Shown: positions 41,926-53,929 of the stretch, piece by piece
How the letters are laid out: every line of letters starts with the position of its first letter
Position numbering within the stretch: the first letter of the stretch is position 1
Assembly (NCBI GenBank): GCA_009760885.1
Contig: CM019712.1
Coordinates: 27,263,816-27,327,815, forward strand
Direction: 5' to 3'
Length of the DNA: 64,000 nt
From: Achatina immaculata
Taxonomy: Eukaryota; Mollusca; Gastropoda; Stylommatophora; Achatinidae
The notes under the pieces: generated by a model
What the model was told of the DNA's origin: nothing
What the model saw: the letters and a program-made list of their open reading frames with translations, nothing else
The model's database searches: none
Translations under genes and position numbers: made by a program

Positions 41926-41967
41926 GATTTTCCTGCACTGAATATCCAATATGATTCTTTTGTTTGT

Positions 41968-42035
41968 TCATTGTCATCATCATCATCATCATCATCATCT
42001 TCTTCTTCTTCTTCTTCTACTTTTTCTTCTTCTTA
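41968..42035. repeat. (CAT)n/(CTT)n compound microsatellite
   Basis: About 10 CAT units followed by CTT units. Confidence 0.95.
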
Positions 42036-42640
42036 TATCAATATACTGAGTTTCTCTACGTACGATTACAGACAAAGAGAAAAAACAAAATCAATGTGTA
42101 ATAAATGTGAAATCAGAATTCCATAATTTCTCTTCCCCACTGACAGATCTGTTCGAAAACTAACCCTCCAGTATTGTGGTCCTATACAACCACTTACAAC
42201 TCCGGTCCATGTTTACGAACTTAAAACCTTTCAAACACAGACTGGAGAGATATAAGTCTTCTGTCTGTGTAAATACGCTCCCTAACTCGACTATGTTCAG
42301 TTCTTCGGAAGAAGAAGAAGAAGAAGAAGAAAGAAAGAAAGAAAAATACCGCTGGTGTTCTTTTACATCTATGACGTAAAACTATCTGTTTATTTGATAA
42401 CAGAAGCAAGCATTGTCTCCACTTTAATGAATAGTTTCCTTCTATTGTACCCTGTGCTGCACTTTCTGGTGTTTCTTTGTTGCTTCTTTGTATCTATTTT
42501 TTGTATTAATTTTATATATTGTTTTATATTCTTTGTCTCCTATGAAGTTCTGTTTCTTGCTATATAATTACTACTTTAATACTCCTACTATAAATCATGT
42601 CTTGGCTCTATAGTGTTTGCTTTACTTTCCTAATGTTATG
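42036..42640. other. Intergenic, nothing recognised
   Basis: Contains a (GAA)n/(GAAA)n run at 42307-42345; otherwise T-rich. Confidence 0.4.
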
Positions 42641-42642
42641 TT

Positions 42643-42968
42643 TCATCTTCTGTAAAGTTTGTAAGTAGGTTTCTATTTCACTTTCTGTAAGGTTTATAAG
42701 TAGGTTTCTATTTCACCTTATGTAAGGTTTATAAGTAGGTTTCTATTTCAACTTCTGTAAGGTTTATAAGTAGGTTTCTATTTCAACTTCTGTAAGGTTT
42801 ATAAGTAGGTTTCTATTTCAACTTTTGTAAGGTTTATAAGTAGGTTTCTATTTCACCTTCTGTAAGGTCTCTAAGTAGGTTTCTTTTTCACCTTCTGTAA
42901 GGTCTCTAAATAGGTTTCTATTTCACCTTCTGTAAGGTTTATCAATAGGTTTCTTTTTCACCTTCTGA
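42643..42968. repeat. 35-bp minisatellite, about 9 copies
   Basis: Units contain CTGTAAGGTTTATAAGTAGG and TTTCTATTTCA. Confidence 0.95.
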
Positions 42969-43288
42969 TGCTATATAAGTTTATAATGTGTATATAGTTC
43001 GCTCTATAATTTCTGCTTCTGCACTTTGTGTATAGTTTGTCGAGTACGAGGTCCGTATTGTACTTTATGATGTGTAGATCTCGCTCTATAGCTAGCTTCC
43101 TTAATCTTTACATTTATCTATTACAAGGTATATACTGCACTTTATAATGTGTATTCTTCACTCTATAGTTTCTACTTTTCGCCTTCTTTATATACTTTCA
43201 GTACAACACTTTACAATCTGTACACTTAGTTCTATGGGTTCTTCACCACCTTCTTCTCGTACATTTTGTCTTTTACTTGAATAAGGTC
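42969..43288. other. Degenerate repeat-like spacer
   Basis: Loosely repeated phrases (TATAATGTGTAT, CTCTATAGTTTCT) suggest an old, longer-period array. No gene. Confidence 0.35.
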
Positions 43289-43289
43289 A

Positions 43290-44260
43290 TTACTCAGTCA
43301 GTCATTTGCATATCTATTTACGGGACTTTGCCTCCCTAACAGCTCTCCTGTAGACTTCTCGGTTGTACGTAAGATGCCCTGCTGCTGATACATCTATTTG
43401 CAGATTATCAACGATGTCTTGTAGCCATCTGCGCCTTGGTCTCCCTCTCTTTCTTTTTCTCATTTTGTACTCTTCTAATGTAGTCTTCTACATTATCATG
43501 ACGTTTAATGTGTCCAAAATATTTAAGTTTTCTCTCTCTTTAATCCTCTTTACTAGCCAGCCTTCTACAATATTTAGTTCTTGTAGTATGGACATATTTG
43601 TTCTTTTCTGTGTCCATGATATTTGAAGAACTCTTCTGTAACATTTACATTCAAAGGGATTTATGTGTTTCTCAGCTGTTTTGTTTAGTGTCCAGGTCTC
43701 ACAGGCAAATGCTGCGATTGGAAAGATGCATGCCCTTAAAAATCTTATTTTTGTAGTTCTGTCTGTTCTTCTCCATAGATTCTTTAGTTGTTTTACTTTC
43801 TGCAGAGCGACAGATGTCCTCATTTTAATTTCCCTCATTGTATCTCCATTATTAGTTAGTAGTGATCCAAGATATTCAGAACTCTTCACTTCCTACACAT
43901 TTTCCTCATTGATATATACTCCAGCTGACTTGTTTGTTTTGTTATCTGTCATCAATTTATTTTAATTCGCATTAAGATAGAGGTTCTGTTCTTCGCTGAT
44001 CTTTCGGACTGACATTGTTTTCCATTCCTTCTTTTGTTGTGGACAGTAATACTGTGTCATCAGCATATCTAATCTCTGGTATTTCATAACCTCCAAATGT
44101 TATGGCATTGTAGTATTCTTTGTCCACATCTTCTCAAACATTACTCATTATATTTTTCAGTTTACAAGTTAAATAAGTATGGCGACAGTATGCAACTCTG
44201 ATGGACCCCTTGTTTTATGTCAAACCAAGTTGTTTCACCGCTTATTCTCTTTGGTTTATT
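43290..44260 (-). mobile_element. LINE-C, minus strand, 3' half, degenerate
   Basis: Its 3' end is at the CAGTCAGTCAT run (43295). The frame 43488-43889 encodes SSEYLGSLLTNNGDTMREIK, TKIRFLRACIFPIAAFACET and ECKCYRRVLQISWTQKRTNM, the region after the RT palm. Further up are the YADD region (about 44065, CATCAGCATATCTAATCTCT on +) and the QGVRQG region (about 44205). Frameshifts break it at about 43900 and 44010. Confidence 0.85.
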
Positions 44261-44484
44261 ATATAAGGTCATGAGTGCACTTTATAATTTGTTTATTTAG
44301 TTTTATGGCTTCTGCTAGTCCCCTCTTTATATAGTTTATCTCATTAAGGTCGGTCTTTCACTTTATAATTTGTTTAGCACGATCTAGAGTTCCTTCTCCT
44401 ACTTCAGTAAAGTCTTAAATTCGTTATATATTCTGTCTATTTCCTTGTGTTTTCTTTTTCATTTCTTATGTTGTGTAGCATGTA
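44261..44484. other. Spacer resembling the 43.0-43.3 kb sequence
   Basis: The CACTTTATAATTTGTTTA phrase repeats twice, like the spacer on the other side of LINE-C, so LINE-C probably inserted into one degenerate array. Confidence 0.4.
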
Positions 44485-45620
44485 TGTTGTAGAACACTAA
44501 CAGAAAGAGCTTTAGAAGTACAGAAATATCTCTACTTATGCTTCATTGATTACACCAAGGCATTTGACAAGGTGAAACATAATGAAATTATTAAAATGCT
44601 TGAAGACATCAATATAGACGGCAAAGACCTGAGGATTGTAAAACATCTATACTGGCAGCAAGAAGCAGCAGTTCGAGTTGAAAATAGAATTGGAAAATAT
44701 CAACCTATAAAACAAGGTGTGCGACAAGGATGTGTACTATCTCCTGACCTTTTTTCTCTGTATAGCGAGAATATTCTAAGAACAATCATCACAGAACCAG
44801 GCATAAAAATTGGAGGATACAATATTAACAACCTTCGGTATGCTGACGACACAGTACTGATAGCTGAGAACAAACAAGACCTGCAAAATCTCTTGGATAA
44901 AGTCGCCAAAGAAAGTGAACAGAAAGGCCTTACTTTGAACATCAAAAAGACAGAGACTATGGTTATATCTAAGAAACAGAATCCACCAGCATGCAGTATT
45001 AAATGAAACGGAACTATTCTAAAGCAGGTGCAGAAATTCAAATACCTTGGAGCAGTAATAACTTCAGATGGGAAATGCAGAACAGAAATTAGGAACAGAA
45101 TAGGCCAAGCAAAGACTGCATTTCAGAGAATGAGAAACATATTAACCAACACATCCTTATCAATGAATGTTAGAAAACGAGTCCTAAAATGCTATATTGA
45201 ACCTATCTTGTTATATGGAAGTGAATCATGGACAATAGGCAAGTCTGCACAAAAATCATTGGAAGCAGCAGAAATGTGGTTTATTAGAAGAATGTTGCGA
45301 ATCCCCTGGACAGCAAAAATAACTAATGAAGAATGTAGGAGAAGAGCTGGAGAGACAAAAAACCTTGTGAAAATGATAAGAGAGAGACAATGTACTTTCA
45401 TAGGACGTGCAATGAGAAGAGGGGGCATTGGAAATATTATAACAACAGGAAAAATAGAAGGAAGAAGATCAAGAGGAAGACCAAGAGAAATGATACTGGA
45501 CAGTCTGACGGGATGGTGTGAGAGGAGATCACCAACTGAGCTGATGGCCTGCATGAAGGATAGCGTACTCTGGAGAAGCATAATAGCCAACACCAGTCGG
45601 CACGGCACATGATGATGATG
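44485..45620 (+). mobile_element. LINE-A, 5'-truncated, best-preserved copy
   Basis: A single reading frame runs from about 44490 to 45612, interrupted only by one TGA at 45004-45006 where the other copy has TTA. It holds [46 protein letters not shown] with the catalytic Asp pair, KFKYLGAVITSDGKC, then the C-terminal WFIRRMLRIPWTAKITNEE and GRRSRGRPREMILDSL, ending SRHGT. The endonuclease and RT fingers are missing. A short (ATG)n tail follows. The few defects imply a younger copy than the one at 779. Confidence 0.9.
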
Positions 45621-46025
45621 ATGTTGTGTAAGACCGTATTTTATACAATAAAATTTATAATTCAAATCAAAAGTACAAGGTGGATCATAAAGTTCTTCCT
45701 TCATCAAGAAAAATCATATCCTTAAAAACTATGCTAGATAAAAATATAAACATTATGGCAGAACGTGCGCCATTTCTTTGTAAACAATCAACGCTATAGT
45801 CCCCAGTGACTGTTTTTGAAATTAGTTATACATCAGTTCCTTAAATACACACTTTCTAAATCGATAGACCGGAAGATATAGTCCATGATTGCCAGCTCCA
45901 TCCTACATTATTGTTTTTGATCGTTTTTTTTTAATGAGAGGATACAAAAGAAAAAAACAACTGTTCAATTCACGGTTCCTGATATTGAAACTGAAAGCAA
46001 GAACAATGGATATTCATTAAGGAGA
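45621..46025. other. Intergenic, nothing recognised
   Basis: AT-rich; no features. Confidence 0.4.
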
Positions 46026-46290
46026 TACTGGATACCTCAACCACACTGACTAAAGAGATAGTGGATACTTTTAAAACTTCACTAAAGATATAGTGGATAC
46101 TTTAACACCATGACTAAACAGATTGTGGATATTTTAAAATACATGACTAAAGAGATTGTGGATACTTTTAACAACACCGACTAAAGAAACAATGGATACT
46201 TTAACAACCTTGACTAAAGAGATGGTGGATACTTTAACACCATTTTCTAAAGAGGTAGTTGCTAGTTTAACAATCTTGGCTAAAAGAGAT
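46026..46290. repeat. ~33-bp degenerate minisatellite, about 7 copies
   Basis: Variants of TGACTAAAGAGATAGTGGAT followed by ACTTTAACAAC, with small length changes between copies. Confidence 0.8.
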
Positions 46291-46832
46291 GTTGGAGAAC
46301 ATTAGCCAAGAAATCGAGTATTGCTTCGAGGTTCTCCAGTCAAGAAACGGAGCGCATGATCAAGTGCGTGAATAAGTGAAAAAAAAACTTGTGAACAGAT
46401 GTACAATCTGAGACAACCCGATTCTCTATTGCACGCGTAGATTTCTATGTCTGAAATCAGGGAAAGGACGTATGATCGTTCTGTGTTTTAGTTGTTGCGA
46501 TATAAGTTGTGCAGTTTAAGATCTTTTTTTCCTGGTAGCTAGACAATTGCATGTCCTACTAGAGTCCTCCGTTATGTTCCCGACATATCCTACTGAAGTC
46601 CACAGTTATGTCCTCGGCATGTCATTGTGGACTGCCTTTCGGAGCCCAGAATAGAGTACGGATTTTGGACGGAGAAATGCAGTTCACGTGATGCCGGGGT
46701 GGAGGACCTATATTAAGGAAAAAGCGTGCGGGAAAGGTCACACTGTGCATAGCCAGCGGGCAAATGGCGTAACAAGTTTGGTCTCATCTCTGGATATGGA
46801 AATACTTAACCCCAGCCGCCCTAAATATTGTG

Positions 46833-46869
<37 letters not shown>

Positions 46870-47184
46870 ATGTATTGGTGATTCATGATGATTAATATTC
46901 TCTTAATGGCACAGTGGATGCCATCATGATGTTACTTTCATGTAAACTTCATGAAGTTGAGAGGAGAGCAGAAAACAAAAGGATATGGCAGGGAGCTAAT
47001 TTCGTCTCGTCTGGTTAGCCCTGCCGACCTTACAATGTTTCATTCGCATGTACTGTGGATTATATGATGTGTCGTAATTATGCAGTGCTGGTGGATTATC
47101 ATCACTTTCTTCGCACGTGAAGATTTCGTTGATTCTGTTGAATCTTGTCATATTTGGATGAGCACTCGTAGGTCCATCAAATGT
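46291..47184. other. Unclassified region, possibly retroelement-derived
   Basis: 46540-46800 is more GC-rich and has two copies of a phrase (ATGTCCTACTAGAGTCCTCC and ATATCCTACTGAAGTCCACA). A (TA)n run lies at 46836-46862. An LTR is possible but no coding part or paired LTR is seen. Confidence 0.3.
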
Positions 47185-47390
47185 GTTTCAGTGCGTTTGC
47201 ACAACGTGAAATATGTTATTCACTGCATGGGCACAAACGTGAAATGGGTATTCAGGGCATTTCGCACAAGTTGAAATATGTTATTCAGTGCATCGGCACA
47301 TGGAAGTTTTATGTGAGGTAGGGGATAGGGATTTCATGGCAGCAGCGGCTGAAATGTTTTACCAGTGCATCGGCACAATATTGAGATATA
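47185..47390. repeat. ~45-bp degenerate tandem repeat, about 4-5 copies
   Basis: GAAATATGTTATTCA(C/G)TGCAT with GGCACAA recurs at irregular steps of roughly 40-48 bp, with one copy separated from the rest by about 70 bp. Confidence 0.65.
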
Positions 47391-47970
47391 TGTATAATTG
47401 CTCAGTAGGGCCAGAGGAACCCAGGCCAATCTGGTCCACTGAATTAGGTGTTACTTAGTAAGAGATAATACATTGTATTTATGTCATGCCTTGTTATTAT
47501 CATGATGATATATGTTAATGCCCTGTGTATGCAATGTCTGTGGTGGCGTCACTATGATATATGTAGAGAGTATTAATAAATGGATATAAATTGATGGCTG
47601 ATTTGGTGAAATGTATTTCATGTTGATGTGATGTATGAATATGTGTAAGATGCTGAATTAACTGGCTTGCAGTATTCTTGAAGGGAAGAATCTGGATTGG
47701 CGGTCATGGGGGTCGCAGGATCTTGGCCACGCAGTACGGTAGTACATGCCAAGGGCTTGTCTGAAACATGTGGGTTGATCTAATTATTCCCATTCTATCC
47801 ATAAAATGTAGATTTAGCGCCAGCTAAGTTTACATTCTACAAGAGACCACCGTTATTTTCCCGGCACGTCTAATGTTCTGCTACCAGCACAGCCTATTCA
47901 CATCTGTTTAGACATACCCTTGATAGATAAAGGTTAAAGAACATTATATTTGCTGAAAAATTCTGAAGAA
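47391..47970. other. Intergenic, nothing recognised
   Basis: Mixed composition; no feature supported. Confidence 0.4.
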
Positions 47971-47973
47971 AAA

Positions 47974-48175
47974 TTAGAACAAAAGTGTCATGAAAAATAT
48001 AACTACATTATTATTGTTAAGAACTGTGCCAAGCAGCGTAGGTGATCTTTGTTCTCCATCTTGTGTGATCAGGGGTCTCTCAATCATTCCAGATCCTTTC
48101 CTTTTTCTGTGCCACTTGGTCAGTTCGCTGACATAGATTTCTCTTGGTCTTCCTCTCTTCATTTTTATCCTGAAT
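47974..48175 (-). mobile_element. RTE-like 3'-end fragment, minus strand
   Basis: The minus strand reads KMKRGRPREIYVSELTKWHR and then RPLITQDGEQRSPTLLGTVL before AAT repeats, the C terminus and tail of an RTE-like protein. A related end (LSGLIKWHDTRKASELTERP) is at 53.6 kb. Confidence 0.6.
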
Positions 48176-48179
48176 TTTC

Positions 48180-49040
48180 AAGTTATTACTAACTTCTCTA
48201 ACTTCTGTCTTCTCATGCCATGTCCAAGTTTCTCTATTCTGTCTTCTCATAACATGTCCAAGTTCTCTGATTTCTAATGGCCTTCCGAGTTCTCTAACTT
48301 CTGTCTTCTTCTGACATCTCGCGTTCTCTAACTTCTGTCTTCTTCTGACATCTCACGTTCTCTAACTTCTGTCCTCTCATGTCATGTCAAGTTCTCTAAT
48401 ATCTGTCTTCTCATGCCATGTCCAAGTTCCCTAAAATCTGTTTTCTCATGATGTGTCCAAGTTCTCTAACGTCTGTCTTCTCTTGCCATGTCCAAGTTCT
48501 CTAACTTCTGTCCTCTCATGCCATGCCAAGTTCTCTAACTTCTGTCTTCTAATAGCCTTCTGAGTTATCTAACTTCTGTCTTCTAATGGCCTTCTGAGTT
48601 ATCTAACTTCTGTCTTCTAATGGCCTTCTGAGTTCTCTAACTTCTGCCTTCTAATGGCCTTCTGAGTTATCTAACTTCTGTCTTCTAATGGCCTTCTGAG
48701 TTCTCTAACTTCTGTCTTCTAATGGCCTTCTGAGTTATCTAACTTCTGTCTTCTAATGGCCTTCTGAGTTCTCTAACTTCTGCCTTCTAATGGCCATCTG
48801 AGTTCTATAACTTTTGTCTTCTAATGGCCTTCTGATTATCTAACTTCTTTCTTCTAATGGCCTTCTGAGTTCTCTAACTTTTGTCTTCTAATGGCCTTCT
48901 GAGTTCTCTAACTTCTGTCTTCTAATGGCCTTCTGAGTGTTATATCTTTTGTCTTCTAATGGCCTTCTGAATTCTCTAACTTCTGTCTTCTCATGTCATG
49001 CCAAGTTCTCTTACTCCTGTCTTCTCATGACATGTCTAAG
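48180..49040. repeat. 34-bp minisatellite, about 25 copies
   Basis: Two unit types: an older left and far-right part with CATGCCATGTCCAAGTTCTC, and a central, more uniform part with TTCTAATGGCCTTCTGAGTT and CTCTAACTTCTGTC. The central units look recently amplified. Confidence 0.95.
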
Positions 49041-50470
49041 AAATATTGTTGGTCTTCATATTATCATTGTAATTAGCTCCCTTTGTTCTTAAAGCTCTTT
49101 GAGGATCTTTACATTTATTGTTTTCTGCTTCTTGCATCTTGCCCTAACACTTTATCTGTGTTCTTCTACTTTCCATTTGGGGATGGGGTATGAAAATAAT
49201 CAGATTTCAAGATCATTCTATCACTGGGCTAAATGACGTTAGTTCTCGTTTACAAAATGAATTATACTGTAGGATGACCTCTGATGTCAGTTATCTACAC
49301 AGTACATAATGAATGGATTATTCCTAACAGGAATGATAAATCATACAATTAGCAGCCCGAGGCATATTTCCTGGTTTACGAAAGATCTATTGGTTGCTGT
49401 CGTCATGATAAAACATCCCCAAATATTATTTTGCTTTGACTTCTTCAACTGTTATTTTTTTGTCAAAGATACCGGACATATTGGCAACATTTAAGATGAC
49501 AGAAAATAATAACCGCTGTTATGTCATTTTAAACTTTGAGATTTGAAACTCGACTTATGACTAGACATAAGAGTGCTTGAAATAACTTGAAGTGTGAGAC
49601 TTGATTGAGACTTGACTTGAGACTTGACTAAAAACATGATTTTAGACGACTTATAACTTGGCTTGAGACTTGATTGAGAGCTGACTTATGACTTGATTTT
49701 AGAATTTACTTGAGGCTTGTTTGAGACTTGACTTATGATTTGATTTGAGACGCGACATGAAGATTTCCCACAAGGCTTTGAGGCCTGGCTTCAAACTTGA
49801 AAGTCGCTACCTGAAACTTTCCATGAAAAGGCTTAAATAAAACACAGGCTGTTGCTATAAAGAGCATATTGGAGCATATATGGATGTAAAGGTAGAGGTA
49901 TGAGATGTGAAAAAACGTTACTGCACACTGTCAAACTATAAGTGCTCTGCTGTCTAGTCACCAGTTGACCAGAAAATGTCGGCTAGTATTGCCATCAACA
50001 CTAACTCCGTAGCTAGCGGCTTCATTTCGCTTTCTCCACAGAGCGTTAATCCTGGTACCTGCTTTTTTTAACGCTGTGTGAACCCTGGAAATGTTTGCGA
50101 GCCACGGTTGGAAATGGACTAGGGTCAACTGGTCAGCGTGCCAGTGACTAATCTACTGCTGTAACGTCGTAACACCTTCGGTACTTTTTAAAATACCTTA
50201 TTCATCTACAACTATAACTAATACTGACTATCTTTTCTGTTCATTCTAAAATGCACATCTCAGTGCCTCTCTTTCCTAACATTCTTATGAGATTTTCACA
50301 GTGAATGCACTTATCGCATCCATTGCCACCTATTTTTCTTTAAATCATATCCTCAGTCGATGGTTCAGCTGTTGCTTATTTCGACACATCGTTACTTCAC
50401 TCCCCATTGGGCGTCGTTTCTTCCAATAGGTTTTTATATTGAGAATTCATTCACTGCTTGGGAGAATTAT
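49041..50470. other. Intergenic; degenerate ACTTGA-rich stretch
   Basis: 49550-49800 has many loose copies of GAGACTTGACTT/TATGACTTGATT. The rest shows no coding or repeat pattern. Confidence 0.45.
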
Positions 50471-50639
50471 GTTACGTTTATACAAGCACGTCTGGATCTA
50501 AACAGACAGACAGATTAGACAGGCAGTCAGAGAATTACCCAAGAAGACAGATGGATTGATAAATAGAATCACAAATGGATAACTAGTTGGTAGCGTAAAT
50601 AGGTTAATAGGAAAGCAGGTTAATTTGATGGATTTGAAG

Positions 50640-51235
50640 GAAGTTCGAAATGTAGATATATAGGTAGGTAGGTGGGTAGGCGGGCAAGAGGGCAGGCAGG
50701 TAAGTAGATGGATAATGGGGCAGGTAGGTAGGTAAACAGGTAGGTGGGTAGGCAGGTAGGTAGGTAGGCAGGTAGGTGGGTAGGCAGGTAGGTGGGTAGG
50801 CGGGCGAGAGAGCAGGCAGGTAAGTAGATAGGTAAACGGGCAGGCAGGTAGGTAAAGAAACGGACAGGTAAACGGGAGGGAGAGCAGGTAGGTAGCTAGG
50901 CAAACAGGTAGGTAGATAGACAGATGATTATGTAAGTAGGTAGACCAAGTGGGCAAGTAGGTAGTTAAGTAGGCAGGTATGTGAATGGGCATGCACATAT
51001 TGTAAAAATGTAGTTAAGCATGAAGGAATGAAGACAGGTATGAAGGCATGTGCGCAAGTAGGAAATAAGATATGTAGGACTGTAACCTTGTAGGTATGTA
51101 ACTGCATATGTAAGAATGTTTGCATGTAGGTAGTTACGTTGGTAGGTAGATAGGTAAGTAGGAAGGCTATATAAGAATAAAGGAGAAAGGAATGCAAGTA
51201 GACAGTTATATAAATATGTACTGCGAAACTTCACA
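50640..51235. repeat. (TAGG)-based low-complexity array
   Basis: GGTAGGTAGG/CAGGTAGGTGGG units, densest at 50660-50960 and looser to 51235. The minus-strand Leu/Pro/Tyr open frames (50498-51234) are artefacts. The plus strand is G-rich. Confidence 0.9.
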
Positions 51236-51294
51236 GGGTTAGTTTGTTATTTGAAGATTTTCCTGGAGTCAGAATATAAACGGTGTTTTGGGTA

Positions 51295-51805
51295 AAATTT
51301 CAGAAGTGGCCCCTAAAGTTAGGCTGGTCAGATATCTCAGAAGTGGCCCCTAAATTTAGGCTGGTCAGATATCTCGGAAGTGGCCCCTAAATTTAGGTTG
51401 GTCAGATATCTCAGAAGTGGCCCCTAAAGTTAGGCTGGTCAGATATCTCAGAAGTAGCCCATAAAGTTAGGCTGGTCAGATATCTCTGAAGTGGCCTCTA
51501 CAGTTAGGCTGTTCAGATGTCTCAGAAGTGGCCCCTAAAGTTAGGCTGGTCAGATATCTCAGAAGTGGCCCCTAAATTTAGGCTGGTCAGATATCTCAGA
51601 AGTGGCCCCTAAATTTAGGTTGGTCAGATATCTCAGAAGTGACCCCTAAAGTTAGGCTGGTCAGATATCTCTGAAGTGGCCTCTACAGTTAGGCTGTTCA
51701 GATGTCTCAGAAGTGGCCCATAAAGTCAGGCTATGCAGATCTGGTCAGATATCTCAGAAGTGACCCCTAAAGTTAAAATGGTCAGATCTGGTCAGAAATC
51801 ACCAA
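51295..51805. repeat. 37-bp minisatellite, about 13 copies, with higher-order structure
   Basis: The unit contains CTCAGAAGTGGCCCCTAAAG and TTAGGCTGGTCAGATAT. A marked variant, CTCTGAAGTGGCCTCTACAG, starts at 51484 and again at 51669, exactly 185 bp (five units) apart, in the same neighbour context. Confidence 0.95.
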
Positions 51806-52385
51806 TGATCCTGCCAATATAGTAAGGATATAAGAACCCCCACCCACCCCCCCCCCCGGCTACCGTTTAGTGATAGTGAGATAATATATTCACCATTTCT
51901 GAGTTGATTTTCCTCGTCAAGTACCATAATATGTCCTTCCAAATAAAACTAATAAGAAAATGAGATGGAACTGAAACTAATCACATCGGTCATTGTAACA
52001 ATAAATTTAAAAAAGAAAAATATCACTTTACATAGGCACTCATTCACCAATTGCACTTTGACCTTTTTAATTCTGTTCTAGACTTCAGCCTTCGGTTGTC
52101 CCATAATTCCCGGCTACCGGAAGACAGACACGTTCTCGTATTTGTATAGACTTTCGTGAGAATCTCGCTCAAGCTGAGAGTTACCATCATACTAAAACCA
52201 CACCGGGAGTTGATTTGGTGTATCACTGCTACACAGGAAGGTCCTCATTCCATGATTGTAAAACCAGCACGTTTTAGCATTGATTATATCTGGGACGACA
52301 TAAGTTAGAAGACCTATCAAACACTGAAAAACTCTAAGGAAAATGAAGACGGTGAAGATGAAAAAAAATTACATGGAACTGAGCA
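51806..52385. other. Intergenic, nothing recognised
   Basis: Contains a C-rich run at about 51840-51860; otherwise no features. Confidence 0.4.
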
Positions 52386-52409
52386 TACGTTACAAGAGCA
52401 GCACATCAT

Positions 52410-52785
52410 ACGTGAAAACACAAACGACTGCACAAGAAAGAACAACACACATAGAAACACAAACGACTGCACAAGAAAGAACAACACACATGGAGACACA
52501 AACGACTGCACAAGAAAGAACAACACACATAGAAACACAAACGACTGCACAAGAAAGAACAACACACATGGAGACACAAACGACTGCACAAGAAAGAACA
52601 ACACACATAGAAACACAAACGACTGCACAAGAAAGAACAACACACATGGAGACACAAACGACTGCATAAGAAAGAACAACACACATAGAAACACAAACGA
52701 CTGTACAAGAAAGAACAACACACGTGAAAACACAAACGACTGCACAGGAAAGAACAACACACATAGAAACACAAACGGATACTTG
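52410..52785. repeat. 39-bp minisatellite, about 9-10 copies, alternating units
   Basis: The unit contains ACACAAACGACTGCACAAGA and AAGAACAACACACAT, with AGAA and GGAG endings alternating from 52449 to 52683, so the true period is 78 bp. Frames stay open on both strands (+ ETQTTAQERTTHI; three minus frames of up to 157 codons). No evidence of translation. Confidence 0.95.
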
Positions 52786-52802
52786 AGCATGGCACATTAT
52801 GA

Positions 52803-52820
52803 ATGAATGAATGAATGAAA
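52803..52820. repeat. (GAAT)n short run
   Basis: About four GAAT units. Confidence 0.9.
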
Positions 52821-53089
52821 TGTAATGTAATCTAAGTAACAAACCTTACTGTTGGCATTCCATAATAATACAGAGAAATGGTTCTTAACGCGTATTCTGC
52901 GAACCACAAGGGGTTCATTATATCATAGAAAAAAAGTTTTAACATTTTTAGAGAACGGTAACCAGTACAAAGAAACTGACCTCTTCCCCCCCTGCAGATA
53001 GACAAGAATAAGATGTGCTGCTATGAGATACCTAAAGAATATAAACAATTAAGGGTTCATTGAAGAGAACAATAAAAGAGACAGGAGCT

Positions 53090-53725
53090 AAACAGAAACA
53101 CGAAAAAACTAAAACAATAAACATACCAAACCTACCAAAGGGCAACATCATTTCAAACAGGAAGACCCTGTTACAAGTAAATAAATTCAGTTACCTTGGA
53201 ACAACAATGATAGGCAATGGCAAGTGCGCACATTAAATACAAATCAAGAGTAGGTAAGATAAAGTGTGCTTCGTATGATATACAGAACGTACTAACAAAT
53301 AATAAATGTCCATAGAAGTAAGCAAAAGACTGACTCTGCTGTATGGTTGTGAAACGTTGACATTCAACAAAAAGATTACAAATAAACGAAGCATCAGAGA
53401 TGCCATTTTGGAGAATAATGCAACAGCTATCCTTGACAGAGAGAAAAGCAAACGAAGAGGTCCTCAAAGAAGTTTCAGGACAATGAAAATTAGTTAAATA
53501 TTAAGAAAAAAGTCAAAATTCCTTGCGCTTGCCATGAGAAGACAGAAGCTGGAGAACATAGTAATGACTGGATGATTCAAGTGGAGAAGGAGAGAGAAAG
53601 ACAAGAAGAAAAAATATCTCAGCGGACTGATCAAGTGGCATGACACAAGAAAAGCATCTGAATTAACAGAAAGACCAGTGACCGCACTCGATGCAGATTG
53701 TGAGTTACATATAAAATGCTGATCA
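53090..53725 (+). mobile_element. RTE-like 3' part, plus strand, strongly decayed
   Basis: Readable pieces in changing frames: NKFSYLGTTMIGNGKC (after the RT palm), TLLYGCETLTFNKK, then a basic stretch, LSGLIKWHDTRKASELTERP and the end at about 53720. Many stops and frameshifts. Confidence 0.7.
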
Positions 53726-53929
53726 GCAACCTAGATGTAGCTGTAAAAGTGGTCACTCAACGGAAAGCCACTGATGCAGAGAACACAAACGTAACAACAG
53801 CTTCATAAAGTCGCCGCAATGTTGGAAAGGTTTGCGAGACCACGTGAATCAGAACAATTATTCTAACGGTAGGAACACTTAACTATATAATTATGTGTGC
53901 GTGTATATGTATATAAAATCGTAACTTAT

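Noticed and set aside
46500..47900. Solo LTR of a gypsy-type element
   Set aside because: Composition and a TATATTAAGG phrase suggested it, but no paired terminal repeat, primer binding site or coding part could be found.
50498..51234. Leu/Pro/Tyr-rich membrane-like protein on the minus strand
   Set aside because: Entirely TAGG-type simple sequence.
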